A stretch of 64,000 nucleotides of DNA from NCEH01 sp043195125 (lineage in GTDB: Bacteria > Pseudomonadota > Alphaproteobacteria > Rhizobiales > Xanthobacteraceae): NCBI RefSeq assembly GCF_043195125.1, contig NZ_JBAFWR010000001.1; one strand, 5' to 3'. Of the stretch, positions 54,281 through 63,373 are shown piece after piece (the stretch's first letter is position 1; each line of letters opens with the position of its first letter). The position numbers and the translations under genes were made by a program. A model generated the notes under the pieces. It worked only from the letters and a program-made list of their open reading frames with translations, did not search any database and was not told the DNA's origin.

Positions 54281-55556
54281 CCGCCAGGGCCTGTTGCAGG
54301 TCGGCGATGATGTCGGCCACGTCCTCGATGCCGACGGAAAGGCGCACCACCTCCGGCCCCGCCCCGGCCGCCACCTTCGCCTCATCGGACAGCTGGCGAT
54401 GGGTGGTGGAGGCGGGATGGATGATGAGCGAGCGCGTGTCGCCGATGTTCGCAAGGTGCGAGAACAGCTCCACGTGGGAAACGAGCTTCACGCCCGCCTC
54501 ATAGCCACCCTTGAGGCCGAACGTGAACACGGCGCCGGCGCCCTTGGGCAGGTATTTGCGGGCAAGCGCGTGATATTTGTCCTCCGGCAGGCCGGGATAG
54601 CTCACCCATTCCACCGCGGGATGCGCGGCCAGGAATTTCGCAACCGCCAGCGCATTCTCGCTGTGCTGCTTCATGCGCAGGGTGAGCGTCTCGATGCCGG
54701 TGAGGATGAGAAAGGCGTTGAACGGCGAGAGCGCCGGGCCGAGATCGCGCAGGCCAAGCACCCGCGCGGCGATGGCGAAAGCGAAATTGCCAAACGTCTC
54801 GTGCAGCACGATGCCCTGGTATTCCGGCCGCGGCTTGGAGAGGAAGGGATAGCGGTCGGTGGCGGACCAATTGAAGGTGCCCGCGTCCACAATCACGCCG
54901 CCGATGGAATTGCCGTGCCCGCCCAGGAACTTGGTGGCGGAATGGATGACGATGTCCGCGCCATGCTCGATGGGGCGCCACAGATAGGGCGTCGCCAGCG
55001 TGTTATCGACGATCAGCGGCAGGCCGGCGGCCTTGGCGATCTGGGAAATCGCGGCAATGTCGGTCACCACGCCGCCCGGATTGGCGATGGATTCGGTGAA
55101 GATGGCCTTGGTCTTGGGCGTGATGGCGCGCTCGAACGAGGAAATATCGTCCGGATCCGCCCACGCAACATTCCAGCCGAAGCTCTTGAAGGCATGGGTG
55201 AATTGGTTGATGGAGCCGCCGTAGAGCTTACGTGAGGCGACAAATTCATCCCCCGGCGAGAGCATGGTCTGGAACACCAGCAACTGCGCCGCATGGCCGG
55301 ACGCCACCGCGAGCGCGGCCGTGCCGCCCTCCAGCGCCGCCACGCGCTCTTCAAGCACCGCGTTCGTGGGATTGCCGATGCGGGTGTAGATGTTGCCGAA
55401 GGTCTGGAGGCCGAACAGCGCCGCCGCATGATCCACATCATCGAACACGAACGAGGTGGTCTGGTAGATCGGCGTCGCCCGCGCACCCGTGGTCGGGTCG
55501 GGCTGAGCGCCCGCATGGATGGCGAGGGTGGCGAAGCCCGGTTCGCGGTCGGTCAT
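54273..55556 (-). CDS. metY: O-acetylhomoserine aminocarboxypropyltransferase
   Basis: PLP enzyme that makes homocysteine from O-acetylhomoserine and sulfide. The 427-residue protein has ATPIYQTTSFVFDDVDHAA, YTRIGNPTNAVLEERVAALEGG, the PLP lysine K209 (HSATKFLGGHGNS) and D184 (VDNTLATPYL). The start ATG 55556 is where homology begins. It follows the CoA-binding protein gene on the same strand after 106 bp. Confidence 0.95.
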   Translation of the reverse strand: MTDREPGFATLAIHAGAQPDPTTGARATPIYQTTSFVFDDVDHAAALFGLQTFGNIYTRIGNPTNAVLEERVAALEGGTAALAVASGHAAQLLVFQTMLSPGDEFVASRKLYGGSINQFTHAFKSFGWNVAWADPDDISSFERAITPKTKAIFTESIANPGGVVTDIAAISQIAKAAGLPLIVDNTLATPYLWRPIEHGADIVIHSATKFLGGHGNSIGGVIVDAGTFNWSATDRYPFLSKPRPEYQGIVLHETFGNFAFAIAARVLGLRDLGPALSPFNAFLILTGIETLTLRMKQHSENALAVAKFLAAHPAVEWVSYPGLPEDKYHALARKYLPKGAGAVFTFGLKGGYEAGVKLVSHVELFSHLANIGDTRSLIIHPASTTHRQLSDEAKVAAGAGPEVVRLSVGIEDVADIIADLQQALAVS

Positions 55557-55577
55557 GGCTGGTCTCCTCCGAGTCCC

Positions 55578-55590
55578 CGGCATTATGCCG
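55578..55590. promoter_or_regulatory. Short palindrome before metY
   Basis: CGGCAT-T-ATGCCG lies 22-34 bp before the metY start codon. It could be an operator or a small hairpin. I could not match a SAM-II or other riboswitch in this 106-bp gap. Confidence 0.35.
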
Positions 55591-55662
55591 TGGCCTTCAT
55601 GTTATATTCTAGTTCGTGCATCAAAAAAATGTTGTTTACTCATTCCCACAGTGACGCATGGG

Positions 55663-56211
55663 TTATTGTGCGTCGGCCGGCGGCTTCGGCGTGCGCGACA
55701 ACGACAGGCGCTGAACCCCGCTTCCCAGGCGTTGCGGACGCTTTGAGGAAATGGTGCGGCTGTTGACCCCGGTCCAGCCGATCTCGCCCGAGAGCCGCCC
55801 GTATTCGATCTTCGGGCAGCGATCCATCACCACCTTGAGCCCGGCGGCCTCGGCCCGCGCGGCGGACTCGTCATGACGCACGCCCAGTTGCAGCCACAGC
55901 ACCTTGGGCAGCGGCGAAAGCGCGAGCGCCTCGTCGAGCACCGAGGGCACGAAGGCCGGGGCGCGGAACACGTCCACCATGTCGATGGGCACCGGCACGT
56001 CCGCGAGCCGGCCATAGAACGGGCGGCCCGCAAGCTCTTTGCCGACCTGCCCGGGATTGATGGGATAGACCTCGAACCCGCGCTCGGAGAGATATTTCGC
56101 CACGAAGAAGGACGGGCGCGCCGGGTTGGGGCTCGCGCCGACGACGGCGATGGTGCGGCAGGTGCTCAGGATGTCGCGGATATAGGCGTCATCATAGCGA
56201 TCGTGATTCAT
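55663..56211 (-). CDS. CoA-binding protein (YccU-like)
   Basis: Small Rossmann-fold CoA-binding domain protein. The 182 residues have TIAVVGASPNPARPSFFVAKYLSERGFEVYPINPG and KVLWLQLGVRHDESAARAEAAGLKVVMDRCPKIEYGRL, the family pattern, followed by a basic tail of about 40 residues. It precedes metY on the same strand, a pairing also seen in related bacteria. Physiological ligand and role are unknown. Confidence 0.88.
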   Translation of the reverse strand: MNHDRYDDAYIRDILSTCRTIAVVGASPNPARPSFFVAKYLSERGFEVYPINPGQVGKELAGRPFYGRLADVPVPIDMVDVFRAPAFVPSVLDEALALSPLPKVLWLQLGVRHDESAARAEAAGLKVVMDRCPKIEYGRLSGEIGWTGVNSRTISSKRPQRLGSGVQRLSLSRTPKPPADAQ

Positions 56212-56262
56212 GAGGATGGTCCCCTGCCGCGCGTCCCGCGCCTTGCTTAAAGGCAGAATGGC

Positions 56263-57042
56263 TCAGGCGCGCCGCGCCTTCGAGAACAAGGTGAAGAAAT
56301 TCTGCGTGGTGCGCGCGGCGATCTCCTCCAGCGTGGTGCCGCGGGCGGCGGCGAGCACCGTGGCGGTCTCGCGCACGAAGGAGGGTTCGTTGCGCTTGCC
56401 GCGATGGGGCGTCGGCGCGAGGAACGGCGCGTCGGTCTCCACCAGCAGCCGCTCGGCCGGGAGCGCGGCGGCAAGCTCGCGCAGGGTGGCGCTGTTCTTG
56501 AAGGTGATGACGCCGGAGAAGGAGACATAGCCGCCAAGCGCCACCGCCCGGTGCGCGAGGTCCGCCCCGCCGGTGTAGCAATGCAGCAGGAAGGGAAACG
56601 CGCCCTTCGCACTCTCCGCCTCCAAGATCGCGGCCACATCGTCGTCCGCCTCGCGGGCGTGGATCACCAGCGGCAGGCCGGTTTCGCGCGCGGCGGCGAT
56701 ATGGGTGTGGAAGCCGTGGGCCTGCGCGTCCCGCGGGCTCTTGTCATAATGATAATCGAGCCCAACCTCGCCGATCGCCACCACCTTGGGATGCGCCGAG
56801 AGCGCCACGAGGTCCGCCGTCGTCACGTCCGGCTCTTCCGCCGCCTGATGGGGATGGGTGCCCACCGAGCAGAAGACATTGTCGAACCGCTCGGCGATGG
56901 CGCGGATCTGGTCGAAGCGCTTCACGCGGGTGGAGATGGTGACGAGATGGGAAACGCCGGCTTCGCGCGCCCGCGCCACGACGGCGGGCAGTTCCTCGGC
57001 GAAATCGGGGAAATCGAGATGGCAGTGGCTATCGACGAGCAT
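56263..57042 (-). CDS. tatD: TatD family deoxyribonuclease
   Basis: Metal-dependent 3'-5' exonuclease family involved in DNA repair. The 259-residue TIM barrel has the H6-x-H8 motif (DSHCHLDF), GEVGLDYH, VIHAREADDD, LLHCYTGG and ETDAPFLAP. It often precedes a PhnP-like hydrolase in Rhizobiales; that gene is at 10356-11150 here, so the pair has been separated. It lies 51 bp upstream of the CoA-binding protein gene. Confidence 0.93.
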   Translation of the reverse strand: MLVDSHCHLDFPDFAEELPAVVARAREAGVSHLVTISTRVKRFDQIRAIAERFDNVFCSVGTHPHQAAEEPDVTTADLVALSAHPKVVAIGEVGLDYHYDKSPRDAQAHGFHTHIAAARETGLPLVIHAREADDDVAAILEAESAKGAFPFLLHCYTGGADLAHRAVALGGYVSFSGVITFKNSATLRELAAALPAERLLVETDAPFLAPTPHRGKRNEPSFVRETATVLAAARGTTLEEIAARTTQNFFTLFSKARRA

Positions 57043-57148
57043 GAATAAGGGCCTTCACAACACGCCCCTCACATAGGCATTCGGCGCCACCGCGTCGAGC
57101 GCCGCTTGCCGACACCCTTCGGCCACGCAGCGGCTGGCGAATAAATGC

Positions 57149-58042
57149 CTAGCCCTCGCCCTCGAACAGGGTTCGCTCCCGCCGGAACAGATCGAGCAGC
57201 GCATCGGCGACCAGGCGAAAGCGGGCGTCGGCACGGGCATCGGCGCGCGTGAGCAGCCACAATTCGCGGGCCGGCGGGCGGTGCGGCATCTCGAGAACCG
57301 TGAGGCCCGGATGGCCGGCGGCGAGGAAATGCGGCAGCAGCGCGATGCCGCACCCCGCCGCAGCCGCCTGCGCCTGCCCCGCCTGGCTGTTGGTGCGAAA
57401 GGAGAATCGCGCGCGCGGATATTGCCGCGCGAGCCAGAGCGCCTCCGGCAGCGTGCCCGCCGCCTCGTCGAAGCCGACGAAATGGGGCGCCTCCCCCCGC
57501 TGGATGCGGGCGTGCCACGCCTGCGTCGCATAGAAAGCGAGCCCGACGCCGCAGGCCCGGCGCGCCAGAAGGTCGCCATCCAATGGGCGGGCGAGGCGCA
57601 GCGCGATGTCGGCTTCGTGGCGTTGGAGGCTCACCGAGCGCCGGTTGGCGATCAGCTCGAGATCGAGCGCCGGATGCTGGGCCTGGAGCGCCGCGAGATG
57701 CGGCAGCAGGAACACCTCCGCAAGGCTCGCCGTCGCCGTCACGCGCACCCGCCCGGCATAGGCGTCGTGCGGCGCTTGCTCCAGCAGGGCCAGGGCCGCC
57801 CGCTCCATCGCCATCGCAACATCGAGCGCGCGGCGGCCCGGTTCGGTCAGATCGTAGCCGTTGGCATTGCGCACCAGCAGCGGCGCGCCGATGGCCGCTT
57901 CCAACCCGGCGACATTGCGCGAAACCGTGCTGTGATTGACCCCCAGCACGCGCGCCGCCGCCGAAAGGCTGCCGTGCCGCGCGAGGGCGGCGAACACGCG
58001 AAGCTGGTCCCAATCGAGATCTGTGCGAAAATGAGCGGCCAT
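57149..58042 (-). CDS. LysR family transcriptional regulator
   Basis: A 297-residue LysR-type regulator with the N-terminal helix-turn-helix (DLDWDQLRVFAALARHGSLSAAARVLGVNHSTVSRNVAGLEAAIG) and an effector-binding domain (about 90-285). It is divergent from the metallo-hydrolase gene with a 94-bp shared region and probably regulates it. Confidence 0.9.
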   Translation of the reverse strand: MAAHFRTDLDWDQLRVFAALARHGSLSAAARVLGVNHSTVSRNVAGLEAAIGAPLLVRNANGYDLTEPGRRALDVAMAMERAALALLEQAPHDAYAGRVRVTATASLAEVFLLPHLAALQAQHPALDLELIANRRSVSLQRHEADIALRLARPLDGDLLARRACGVGLAFYATQAWHARIQRGEAPHFVGFDEAAGTLPEALWLARQYPRARFSFRTNSQAGQAQAAAAGCGIALLPHFLAAGHPGLTVLEMPHRPPARELWLLTRADARADARFRLVADALLDLFRRERTLFEGEG

Positions 58043-58136
58043 TGCGCAGTTTTCGGGAATTTTCGCGCAGATGGCCAGCGCCTAATGCTAGCCGCGAACC
58101 GGGCGCCCGCCGGTGCCCCATCGGAGAGCCGATCCC

Positions 58137-58907
58137 ATGCCTTCACCCGCCCCCATCCGCCTCACGCTCGTCGGCGGCCCGACGCTGTTGATCGAGATCG
58201 CCGGCCTGCGCCTGCTCACCGACCCCACCTTCGACGTGCCGGGCGATTATGCCTCCGGCACCATCACGCTGCACAAGCTCACCGGCCCGGCGATCCCGGT
58301 GGAGGAAATTGGCGCCATCGACGCCGTGCTGCTCAGCCACGACCAGCATTCGGACAATCTCGATCGCGCAGGCCGCGCCTTCCTGCCCAAGGCGGGCGCG
58401 ACCTTCACCACGCGTATCGGCGCGGAACGGCTCGGCCTCGGCGAGGGGTTGGCCCCCTGGGACACGCGCGAGCTGAAGACGCCGGACGGCGGGCGCCTGT
58501 TCGTGACCGCGGTCCCCGCACGCCACGGCCCTCCCGGCATCGAGCCCATCGCTGGCGAGGTGATCGGCTTCGCCCTGGGAATCGATGCGCCGGGAGATGC
58601 GCTCTACATCTCCGGCGATACGGTCTGGTATGAGGGCGTTGCGGAAATCGCGAAGCGCTTCTCCCCGCGCATCGCCGTGCTCTTCACCGGCGCCGCCAAG
58701 CCGCGCGGCGCGTTCCATCTGACCATGGATGCCAACGATGCGCTGGAAGCGGCGCATGCCTTCTCCGGCGCGCGCATCGTCGCCGTGCATAACGAGGGCT
58801 GGGGCCATTTCAGCGAGGCGGAGGACGAACTGGCCCACGCCTTCACGGCGCTCGGCCTCGGCGACCGGCTCGCCCGGCTGCAAAAAGGCGAGCCGCTGTC
58901 GCTCTAG
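58137..58907 (+). CDS. MBL-fold metallo-hydrolase (UlaG-like)
   Basis: Predicted cytoplasmic metal-dependent hydrolase of the UlaG/L-ascorbate-6-phosphate lactonase-like branch. The 256-residue product has the metal motif LLSHDQHSDNLD (HxxHxDx form), HGPPGIEP, YISGDTVWYEG and HNEGWGHFSEAEDE. Start ATG 58137 has GGAGAG upstream. The substrate is unknown. Divergent from a LysR gene. Confidence 0.86.
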   Translation: MPSPAPIRLTLVGGPTLLIEIAGLRLLTDPTFDVPGDYASGTITLHKLTGPAIPVEEIGAIDAVLLSHDQHSDNLDRAGRAFLPKAGATFTTRIGAERLGLGEGLAPWDTRELKTPDGGRLFVTAVPARHGPPGIEPIAGEVIGFALGIDAPGDALYISGDTVWYEGVAEIAKRFSPRIAVLFTGAAKPRGAFHLTMDANDALEAAHAFSGARIVAVHNEGWGHFSEAEDELAHAFTALGLGDRLARLQKGEPLSL

Positions 58908-59000
58908 GGCCGGGGGCGCACCGCACGCCGCCGAAGAGGCGAACCGGATTCATCTTCGGAAAACGTTCGCCCGAAATGACGGTTTTGTCCGCCGAAAAGG

Positions 59001-59036
59001 CGCGGAGAACAGCCGCGAAACCGCTGTTCGTCCGCG
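59001..59036 (+). terminator. Hairpin after the UlaG-like gene
   Basis: Arms CGCGGAGAACAGC and GCTGTTC-g-TCCGCG form a 13-bp stem with one bulged base and a nine-base loop. It has no T-run. It lies 9 bp before the parS site and may end transcription of the hydrolase gene. Confidence 0.5.
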
Positions 59037-59045
59037 CTAACTCAT

Positions 59046-59061
59046 TGTTTCACGTGAAACA
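59046..59061. promoter_or_regulatory. parS centromere-like site (ParB binding)
   Basis: TGTTTCACGTGAAACA is a perfect match to the universal bacterial chromosomal parS sequence, a complete 16-bp palindrome. ParB loads at such sites, spreads and drives origin segregation and SMC loading. It lies in an intergenic gap between a convergent gene pair. parS sites are normally close to the replication origin, but parA, parB, gidA and dnaA are not in this window. Confidence 0.93.
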
Positions 59062-59089
59062 TTTTCAAAGAACCGCTGGGCCGGAGCGG
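59062..59089 (-). terminator. Likely terminator of the glycosyltransferase gene
   Basis: On the minus strand CCGCT-CCGGCCC-AGCGG is followed by TTCTTTGAAAA, directly after the stop codon. The stem is only 5 bp, so this is tentative. Confidence 0.4.
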
Positions 59090-59090
59090 C

Positions 59091-60650
59091 TCAGCGGCAC
59101 AATTCACTGTCGGCCGGCAGCGGGGTGAGCTGCCAGAAGCTTTCACGCCGCGGCTTCAGCCAGGGCGACCACCATTTGGCATAGATGTCGATGGCCGTGC
59201 CTTCCATGCGCGCCGGCGCATAGACGCCGAAGCCGTTGGCGACGCCGGTCACCTGCCCGCAGCCCGTGGAGGGGCGCGCCGGCGGGCGATAGCCGTATTC
59301 GCGCACGATCACGACCCGCGCTTCCGGCACGGCGGCGCGGATGCGGCCGGCGGACATGCGGTCCGCGGCGATCAGGGTCGGCGCCGATCCCAATTGCGCC
59401 AGCACCACCGGCCGCAGCTTGGCCAGCGGCTCGGCGGAGACGCAGCGCCCGCACAGGCGCGGATCGGGATAGACGGTGACTGCGATGCGCACCGCCATCA
59501 CCCCGATGGCGAGCGCCGCCACGATGCCGAGATAGAGCTTCACCCGCCGCTGCCAGCCGCCCAGGCGCTCCAGCTCGGCGAAGACATAGACCGGCGCCAG
59601 CAGGAAGAAGACGTGGAAATAGCGGTCGCGCAGGCTGGTGGAGCCGGCCGCCAGGACGCCGATCAGCGTCCCCACGGTGCCGATGATGATCATGGACCGC
59701 AGCAGGTGGCGGATCGCCGCGCGCTCCTGGGTGCTCGCCCGCCCACCCTCGCCCCGGTTCAGCGGCAGGAAGATCAAGGCGACGATGCCGATCAGCGGCA
59801 GCAGATAGCCGATCCAGGCGCCGGCGAAGACGTCCAGGACATCCGACCATTTGGACTTCGCATTGGGCGCGATCACGTCGGCGGTGGCGAAGACCACGTC
59901 CTGCTTCATCACCACCAGAACGATGGAAAACAGGATGATCGGCACCGCCGCGACGCCAAGCGTGATGGCGATGCGCCGGTCGAGCCACACCCGGCGGAAG
60001 CTTGGCTCCAGCAGGCAGGAGACCAGGATTGCGACAAAGAAGGCGACATAGCCGAACTTGCTGAGCACGCCCAGCGCGATCCAGCCGCCCAGCCCCGCAT
60101 ACAGCCAGCGCGACGGCGCCGCCCGCAGCGCGATGAGCGTCACCATCGTTCCGGCGATGGCAACGATCATGGCGTTCGAGTGCGTCAGGATGCGGTGGCT
60201 GTGATAGCCGATCACCCACAGCGCCGAGAGCGAGAACACGGAGAGCGCCTGCAGGCGCGGATCGGCAATCGCCCGCACGGCGACGCGATAGACGAGCATG
60301 GCGCAGGCGAAAAGCAGGCTGTAGCGCAGAATCGCGAAGCTCAGCGCGCCGGGCCCGGTGATCTTCTGGATGCCGAACAGCAGCCAGTCGAACACCGGCG
60401 GATTGCGGGCCACATAGCTGATCTCGAACGACTGGACGAGATAGCTTTCGATCGCGTCATCCACATTGATGGCGCTTTCGAACAAGACGGCGATCAGGGC
60501 GTGCAGAATCGCCCAGAGCCCGACGATCAGCGCGATGCCGCTGGGCCTCGCCCACCAGGGCGCCGACTCCACCGGATCATAGGGGCCAATTCGGGAAGGC
60601 GTGTTGGCGGGGCGGCCGGCACTCGGGTCCGCCGAAACTGTCGCGGACAC
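59091..60650 (-). CDS. GT39-family glycosyltransferase (membrane)
   Basis: Integral membrane glycosyltransferase resembling the ArnT/PMT group that uses polyprenyl-linked sugars. The 519-residue protein has about ten transmembrane helices, the first-loop acidic motif NVDDAIES with YVARNPPVFDWLL, and a C-terminal soluble domain with four cysteines (LCGRC, TGCGQ, ELCR). Donor and acceptor are unknown and no cell-surface polysaccharide genes lie nearby. Confidence 0.82.
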   Translation of the reverse strand: MSATVSADPSAGRPANTPSRIGPYDPVESAPWWARPSGIALIVGLWAILHALIAVLFESAINVDDAIESYLVQSFEISYVARNPPVFDWLLFGIQKITGPGALSFAILRYSLLFACAMLVYRVAVRAIADPRLQALSVFSLSALWVIGYHSHRILTHSNAMIVAIAGTMVTLIALRAAPSRWLYAGLGGWIALGVLSKFGYVAFFVAILVSCLLEPSFRRVWLDRRIAITLGVAAVPIILFSIVLVVMKQDVVFATADVIAPNAKSKWSDVLDVFAGAWIGYLLPLIGIVALIFLPLNRGEGGRASTQERAAIRHLLRSMIIIGTVGTLIGVLAAGSTSLRDRYFHVFFLLAPVYVFAELERLGGWQRRVKLYLGIVAALAIGVMAVRIAVTVYPDPRLCGRCVSAEPLAKLRPVVLAQLGSAPTLIAADRMSAGRIRAAVPEARVVIVREYGYRPPARPSTGCGQVTGVANGFGVYAPARMEGTAIDIYAKWWSPWLKPRRESFWQLTPLPADSELCR

Positions 60651-60760
60651 AGGGGCACTCCGCAGTCGGATCAGGGCCTTTTCTATACGCGGCGATCCGG
60701 CCCATGACCATGGCGCCGACCTTCCCTAACGCATTTGCGCGCGCCGCTGTAGCGAGAATG

Positions 60761-61057
60761 TTACAGGGTGGGCAGCACGGCGAACCGCCCCCAGCCGCCA
60801 CTGGCCGCGAGCGCGGTGTCGGCGGCCTCGTACAGCCGCAGCGCATCCACCCGCGCCCCGGCGGGACCGGAGCCACACGCCTGCACCATTTCATCGACGG
60901 CGGCATCGTCCGCGCCGGCCAGCACCGCCTCGACACTGCCGTTCGCGCGATTGCGCACCCAGCCCGAAAGGCCGCGCGCCTCGGCACCATGGGCGCACCA
61001 GGCGCGATAGCCGACCCCCTGCACACGCCCCTCGATGATGAGATGCACCACCTTCAC
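60761..61057 (-). CDS. Acylphosphatase
   Basis: Hydrolyses acyl phosphates. The 98-residue protein has the signature GRVQGVGYRAWC with catalytic Arg18 and the second motif GWVRNRANGSVE with catalytic Asn36. Length and motifs are typical. Same orientation as the glycosyltransferase, separated by 110 bp. Confidence 0.95.
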   Translation of the reverse strand: MKVVHLIIEGRVQGVGYRAWCAHGAEARGLSGWVRNRANGSVEAVLAGADDAAVDEMVQACGSGPAGARVDALRLYEAADTALAASGGWGRFAVLPTL

Positions 61058-61097
61058 GGCGTTCTCCTGCGGGGAATCCCGGGGGTGGCGGACGGGG

Positions 61098-61925
61098 TCA
61101 CTTGTCGCATGGCCGGCTGGCCTTGAGGGGCTCGAACTGGTCCATCTGCCCGCGCAGGACGAAGTCGTTATAGTCGATCTTCAGCGCGCCGATGACGCCA
61201 TTGTCGTAGAGCGAGAAGCTCATGACATATTCCGGTGTCTGGTCCGACCCGCCCGGCTCGAAATAGCTGACGCTGGTCTGATAATAGGTGTGCCCGGCGA
61301 GCGCGGCCTTCGCCGCCTCGGGAAGGTTCGGCTCGTCCTTGGAGGGATGGCCGATCACCGCCAGGGTGTCGAACACCTTCACCCCGTCGTCCGAACCATC
61401 GAACACGCGCGCCTCAAGCACCGTCTCGCCCGCCTTCGCGGCGGCGATGACCTTCTGCACATGCTCGGTGGGCAGCAGGATCTTCCCCGTCAGCTCCACG
61501 GTTGCCTTGCGCGGCTTGGTGATCGCGACGCTGAGGCCGGTGTCGGTGCGGTTGGCGGTGGCGTCGACATCCGACTTCACCTCGTCCTGCTGGCGGCTCA
61601 ATGTCTTGAAGCGATAGGTGGCGGCGGCGCCGTCCTCCCAGCTGGTGGAAAGCATCTCGCTGTTCACGGGAGCGCCCTCGCCGGTGTCGAGCCGGTTGGT
61701 CTGGCGCAGCTTCACCGTATAGCCCTCGCAGGCGTCGCCCCGCATCTCGTAATCGATGCGCCCGTCGGCGCCCTCCAGCTTTTGCGAAGATTTGGAGCCA
61801 TCCAGCGAGAGCACATAGCTCGTGCGGTGAGCCAGGAGCGGATCGGCATGCGCAAGACCAAGGGGGACGGCCGCCAGCCCTGCGGTCAGGGCGAGCTTTG
61901 CGAACATCCGCGAGCGATCCACCAT
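61098..61925 (-). CDS. eipB: Cell envelope integrity protein EipB (DUF1849)
   Basis: Periplasmic protein of the EipB/DUF1849 family, which in Brucella is needed for envelope integrity and binds other envelope proteins through a beta-spiral fold. The 275-residue precursor has a signal peptide (MFAKLALTAGLAAVPLGLAHA) and a mature region with YVLSLDGSKSSQKLEGADGRI. Two cysteines (DACEGY and SRPCDK at the C-terminus) fit the conserved disulfide. Start ATG 61925 is chosen; ATG 61907 is possible. 40 bp upstream of the acylphosphatase gene. Confidence 0.92.
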   Translation of the reverse strand: MVDRSRMFAKLALTAGLAAVPLGLAHADPLLAHRTSYVLSLDGSKSSQKLEGADGRIDYEMRGDACEGYTVKLRQTNRLDTGEGAPVNSEMLSTSWEDGAAATYRFKTLSRQQDEVKSDVDATANRTDTGLSVAITKPRKATVELTGKILLPTEHVQKVIAAAKAGETVLEARVFDGSDDGVKVFDTLAVIGHPSKDEPNLPEAAKAALAGHTYYQTSVSYFEPGGSDQTPEYVMSFSLYDNGVIGALKIDYNDFVLRGQMDQFEPLKASRPCDK

Positions 61926-62020
61926 ACCTGTCTCCTCATATCGTCCGGACGGCTTGCGCCCCGCCCCTGCTTCGGCGAAGAAGGCGCACATTTACGCGCA
62001 AGGTGTGGCAGGAGACGAGA

Positions 62021-62485
62021 ATGTCGCAAACCATCGAGCAGAAACTGGCGGATCTGGGAATCACGCTTCCCACTCCCACCGCCCCGCTCGCCAATTATGT
62101 GCCCGTCGTGCGCACCGGCAACCTCCTGTTCGTGTCCGGCCAGGTCTCCATCGACGGCGCCGGAAAGATCACCACCGGAAAGCTTGGTGGCGGCGTGGAA
62201 ATCGAGACCGGCCGCGCGGCCGCCCGCCAGTGCGCCATCAACATCCTCGCCCAGGTGAAGGCTGCCGTCGGCGATCTGGAAAAGGTCGTGCGGGTGGTGA
62301 AGCTGGTCGGCTTCGTGAACTCCACGCCCGACTTCGTGGATCAACCCAAAGTGATGAACGGCTGTTCCGACCTTCTGGTGGAAGTGCTCGGCGACAAGGG
62401 CCGCCACGCGCGCTCGGCGGTCGGCATTGCCGCCCTGCCGTTCGACGCGGCGGTCGAGGTCGAGGCCGTGGTCGAAGTGGCCTGA
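62021..62485 (+). CDS. RidA family protein
   Basis: Member of the YjgF/YER057c/UK114 family, which deaminates reactive enamine/imine intermediates. The 154-residue protein has FVSGQVSIDG, AARQCAINILAQVKAAVGDLEKVVRVVKLVGFVNSTPDF and GRHARSAVGIAALPFDAAVEVEAVVEV. The catalytic Arg is in GRHARSAVG. This is the longer subgroup often paired with a GDPD gene in Alphaproteobacteria. ATG 62021 has GGAG upstream. Confidence 0.92.
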   Translation: MSQTIEQKLADLGITLPTPTAPLANYVPVVRTGNLLFVSGQVSIDGAGKITTGKLGGGVEIETGRAAARQCAINILAQVKAAVGDLEKVVRVVKLVGFVNSTPDFVDQPKVMNGCSDLLVEVLGDKGRHARSAVGIAALPFDAAVEVEAVVEVA

Positions 62486-62495
62486 TCGCACGTCG

Positions 62496-63239
62496 ATGGG
62501 CGACCTGTCCTGGCTGATCCAAAGACCCGTCGCCCATCGCGGCCTGCATGATGCGTCATGCGGGGTGATCGAGAATTCGCCGAGCGCGGTGGAAGCCGCC
62601 ATCGCCGGCGGCTTCTCCGTCGAGGTGGATATTCAATTGGCCCGCGACGGCGAGGCCATGGTTTTCCATGACTTTGCACTGGACCGCCTGACGCAGGGGT
62701 CCGGCTTGCTCGCGGAACAGCCGAGCGAGACCTTGATGCAGGTCCGCTTTCGCGCCACCGACGATCGCATGATGAGCCTGCCGGAGCTTCTGGCACGGGT
62801 CGACGGGCGGGCACCGCTCCTGATCGAGATCAAGAGCGCGTTCAGCGGCGACGTGCGGCTGGCGCTGCGCGCGGTGACCCTTCTGTCGGCATATCGCGGA
62901 CCGGCGGCACTGATGTCATTCGATCCCGAGATGATCGCGGCGGTGCGGGACGCGGCGCCGGACATCACCCGTGGCATCGTCGCCGAACGGCGCTACGACC
63001 ATCCGGAATGGAAAGATCTTTCGGCGGGCACGAAGCACGTGATGCGCAACCTTCTGCATTGGCCGAAGACCCGATTCCAATTCATCGCCTATCGGGTGGG
63101 CGACCTGCCCGCGCCGGCGACGCGCGTGGCCCATGCGCTCGGCTTTCCCATCCTGGCGTGGACGGTGCGGCGACAGGCGGACCGGGAGGCGGCGAAGAAG
63201 TTCGCCGACCAGATGATTTTCGAGGGTTTCCGTCCCTGA
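62496..63239 (+). CDS. Glycerophosphodiester phosphodiesterase
   Basis: Hydrolyses glycerophosphodiesters to glycerol 3-phosphate and an alcohol. The 247-residue TIM barrel has the GDPD signature: AHRGLHD, ENSPSAVEAAIAGGFSVEVDIQLARDG, MVFHDFALDRLT and LIEIK. No signal peptide is present, so it is cytoplasmic. Follows the RidA gene after 10 bp. Confidence 0.94.
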   Translation: MGDLSWLIQRPVAHRGLHDASCGVIENSPSAVEAAIAGGFSVEVDIQLARDGEAMVFHDFALDRLTQGSGLLAEQPSETLMQVRFRATDDRMMSLPELLARVDGRAPLLIEIKSAFSGDVRLALRAVTLLSAYRGPAALMSFDPEMIAAVRDAAPDITRGIVAERRYDHPEWKDLSAGTKHVMRNLLHWPKTRFQFIAYRVGDLPAPATRVAHALGFPILAWTVRRQADREAAKKFADQMIFEGFRP

Positions 63240-63373
63240 CGCGAAATGCCCTGCCCCGCCTTCGCATCCTGTGATGCGTCGCTGGTGTCGCCGGGGTAAG
63301 AGGTTAGTCCAGCAAGGAACGGGCACCGGCCGGCTTCCGGCTGGCGACGCTCCTGCACTTCGGAGGATCGCCC

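Noticed and set aside
59001..59061. Origin of replication at the parS region
   Set aside because: No DnaA-box cluster, dnaA, gidA or parAB; only the single parS and one hairpin are present.
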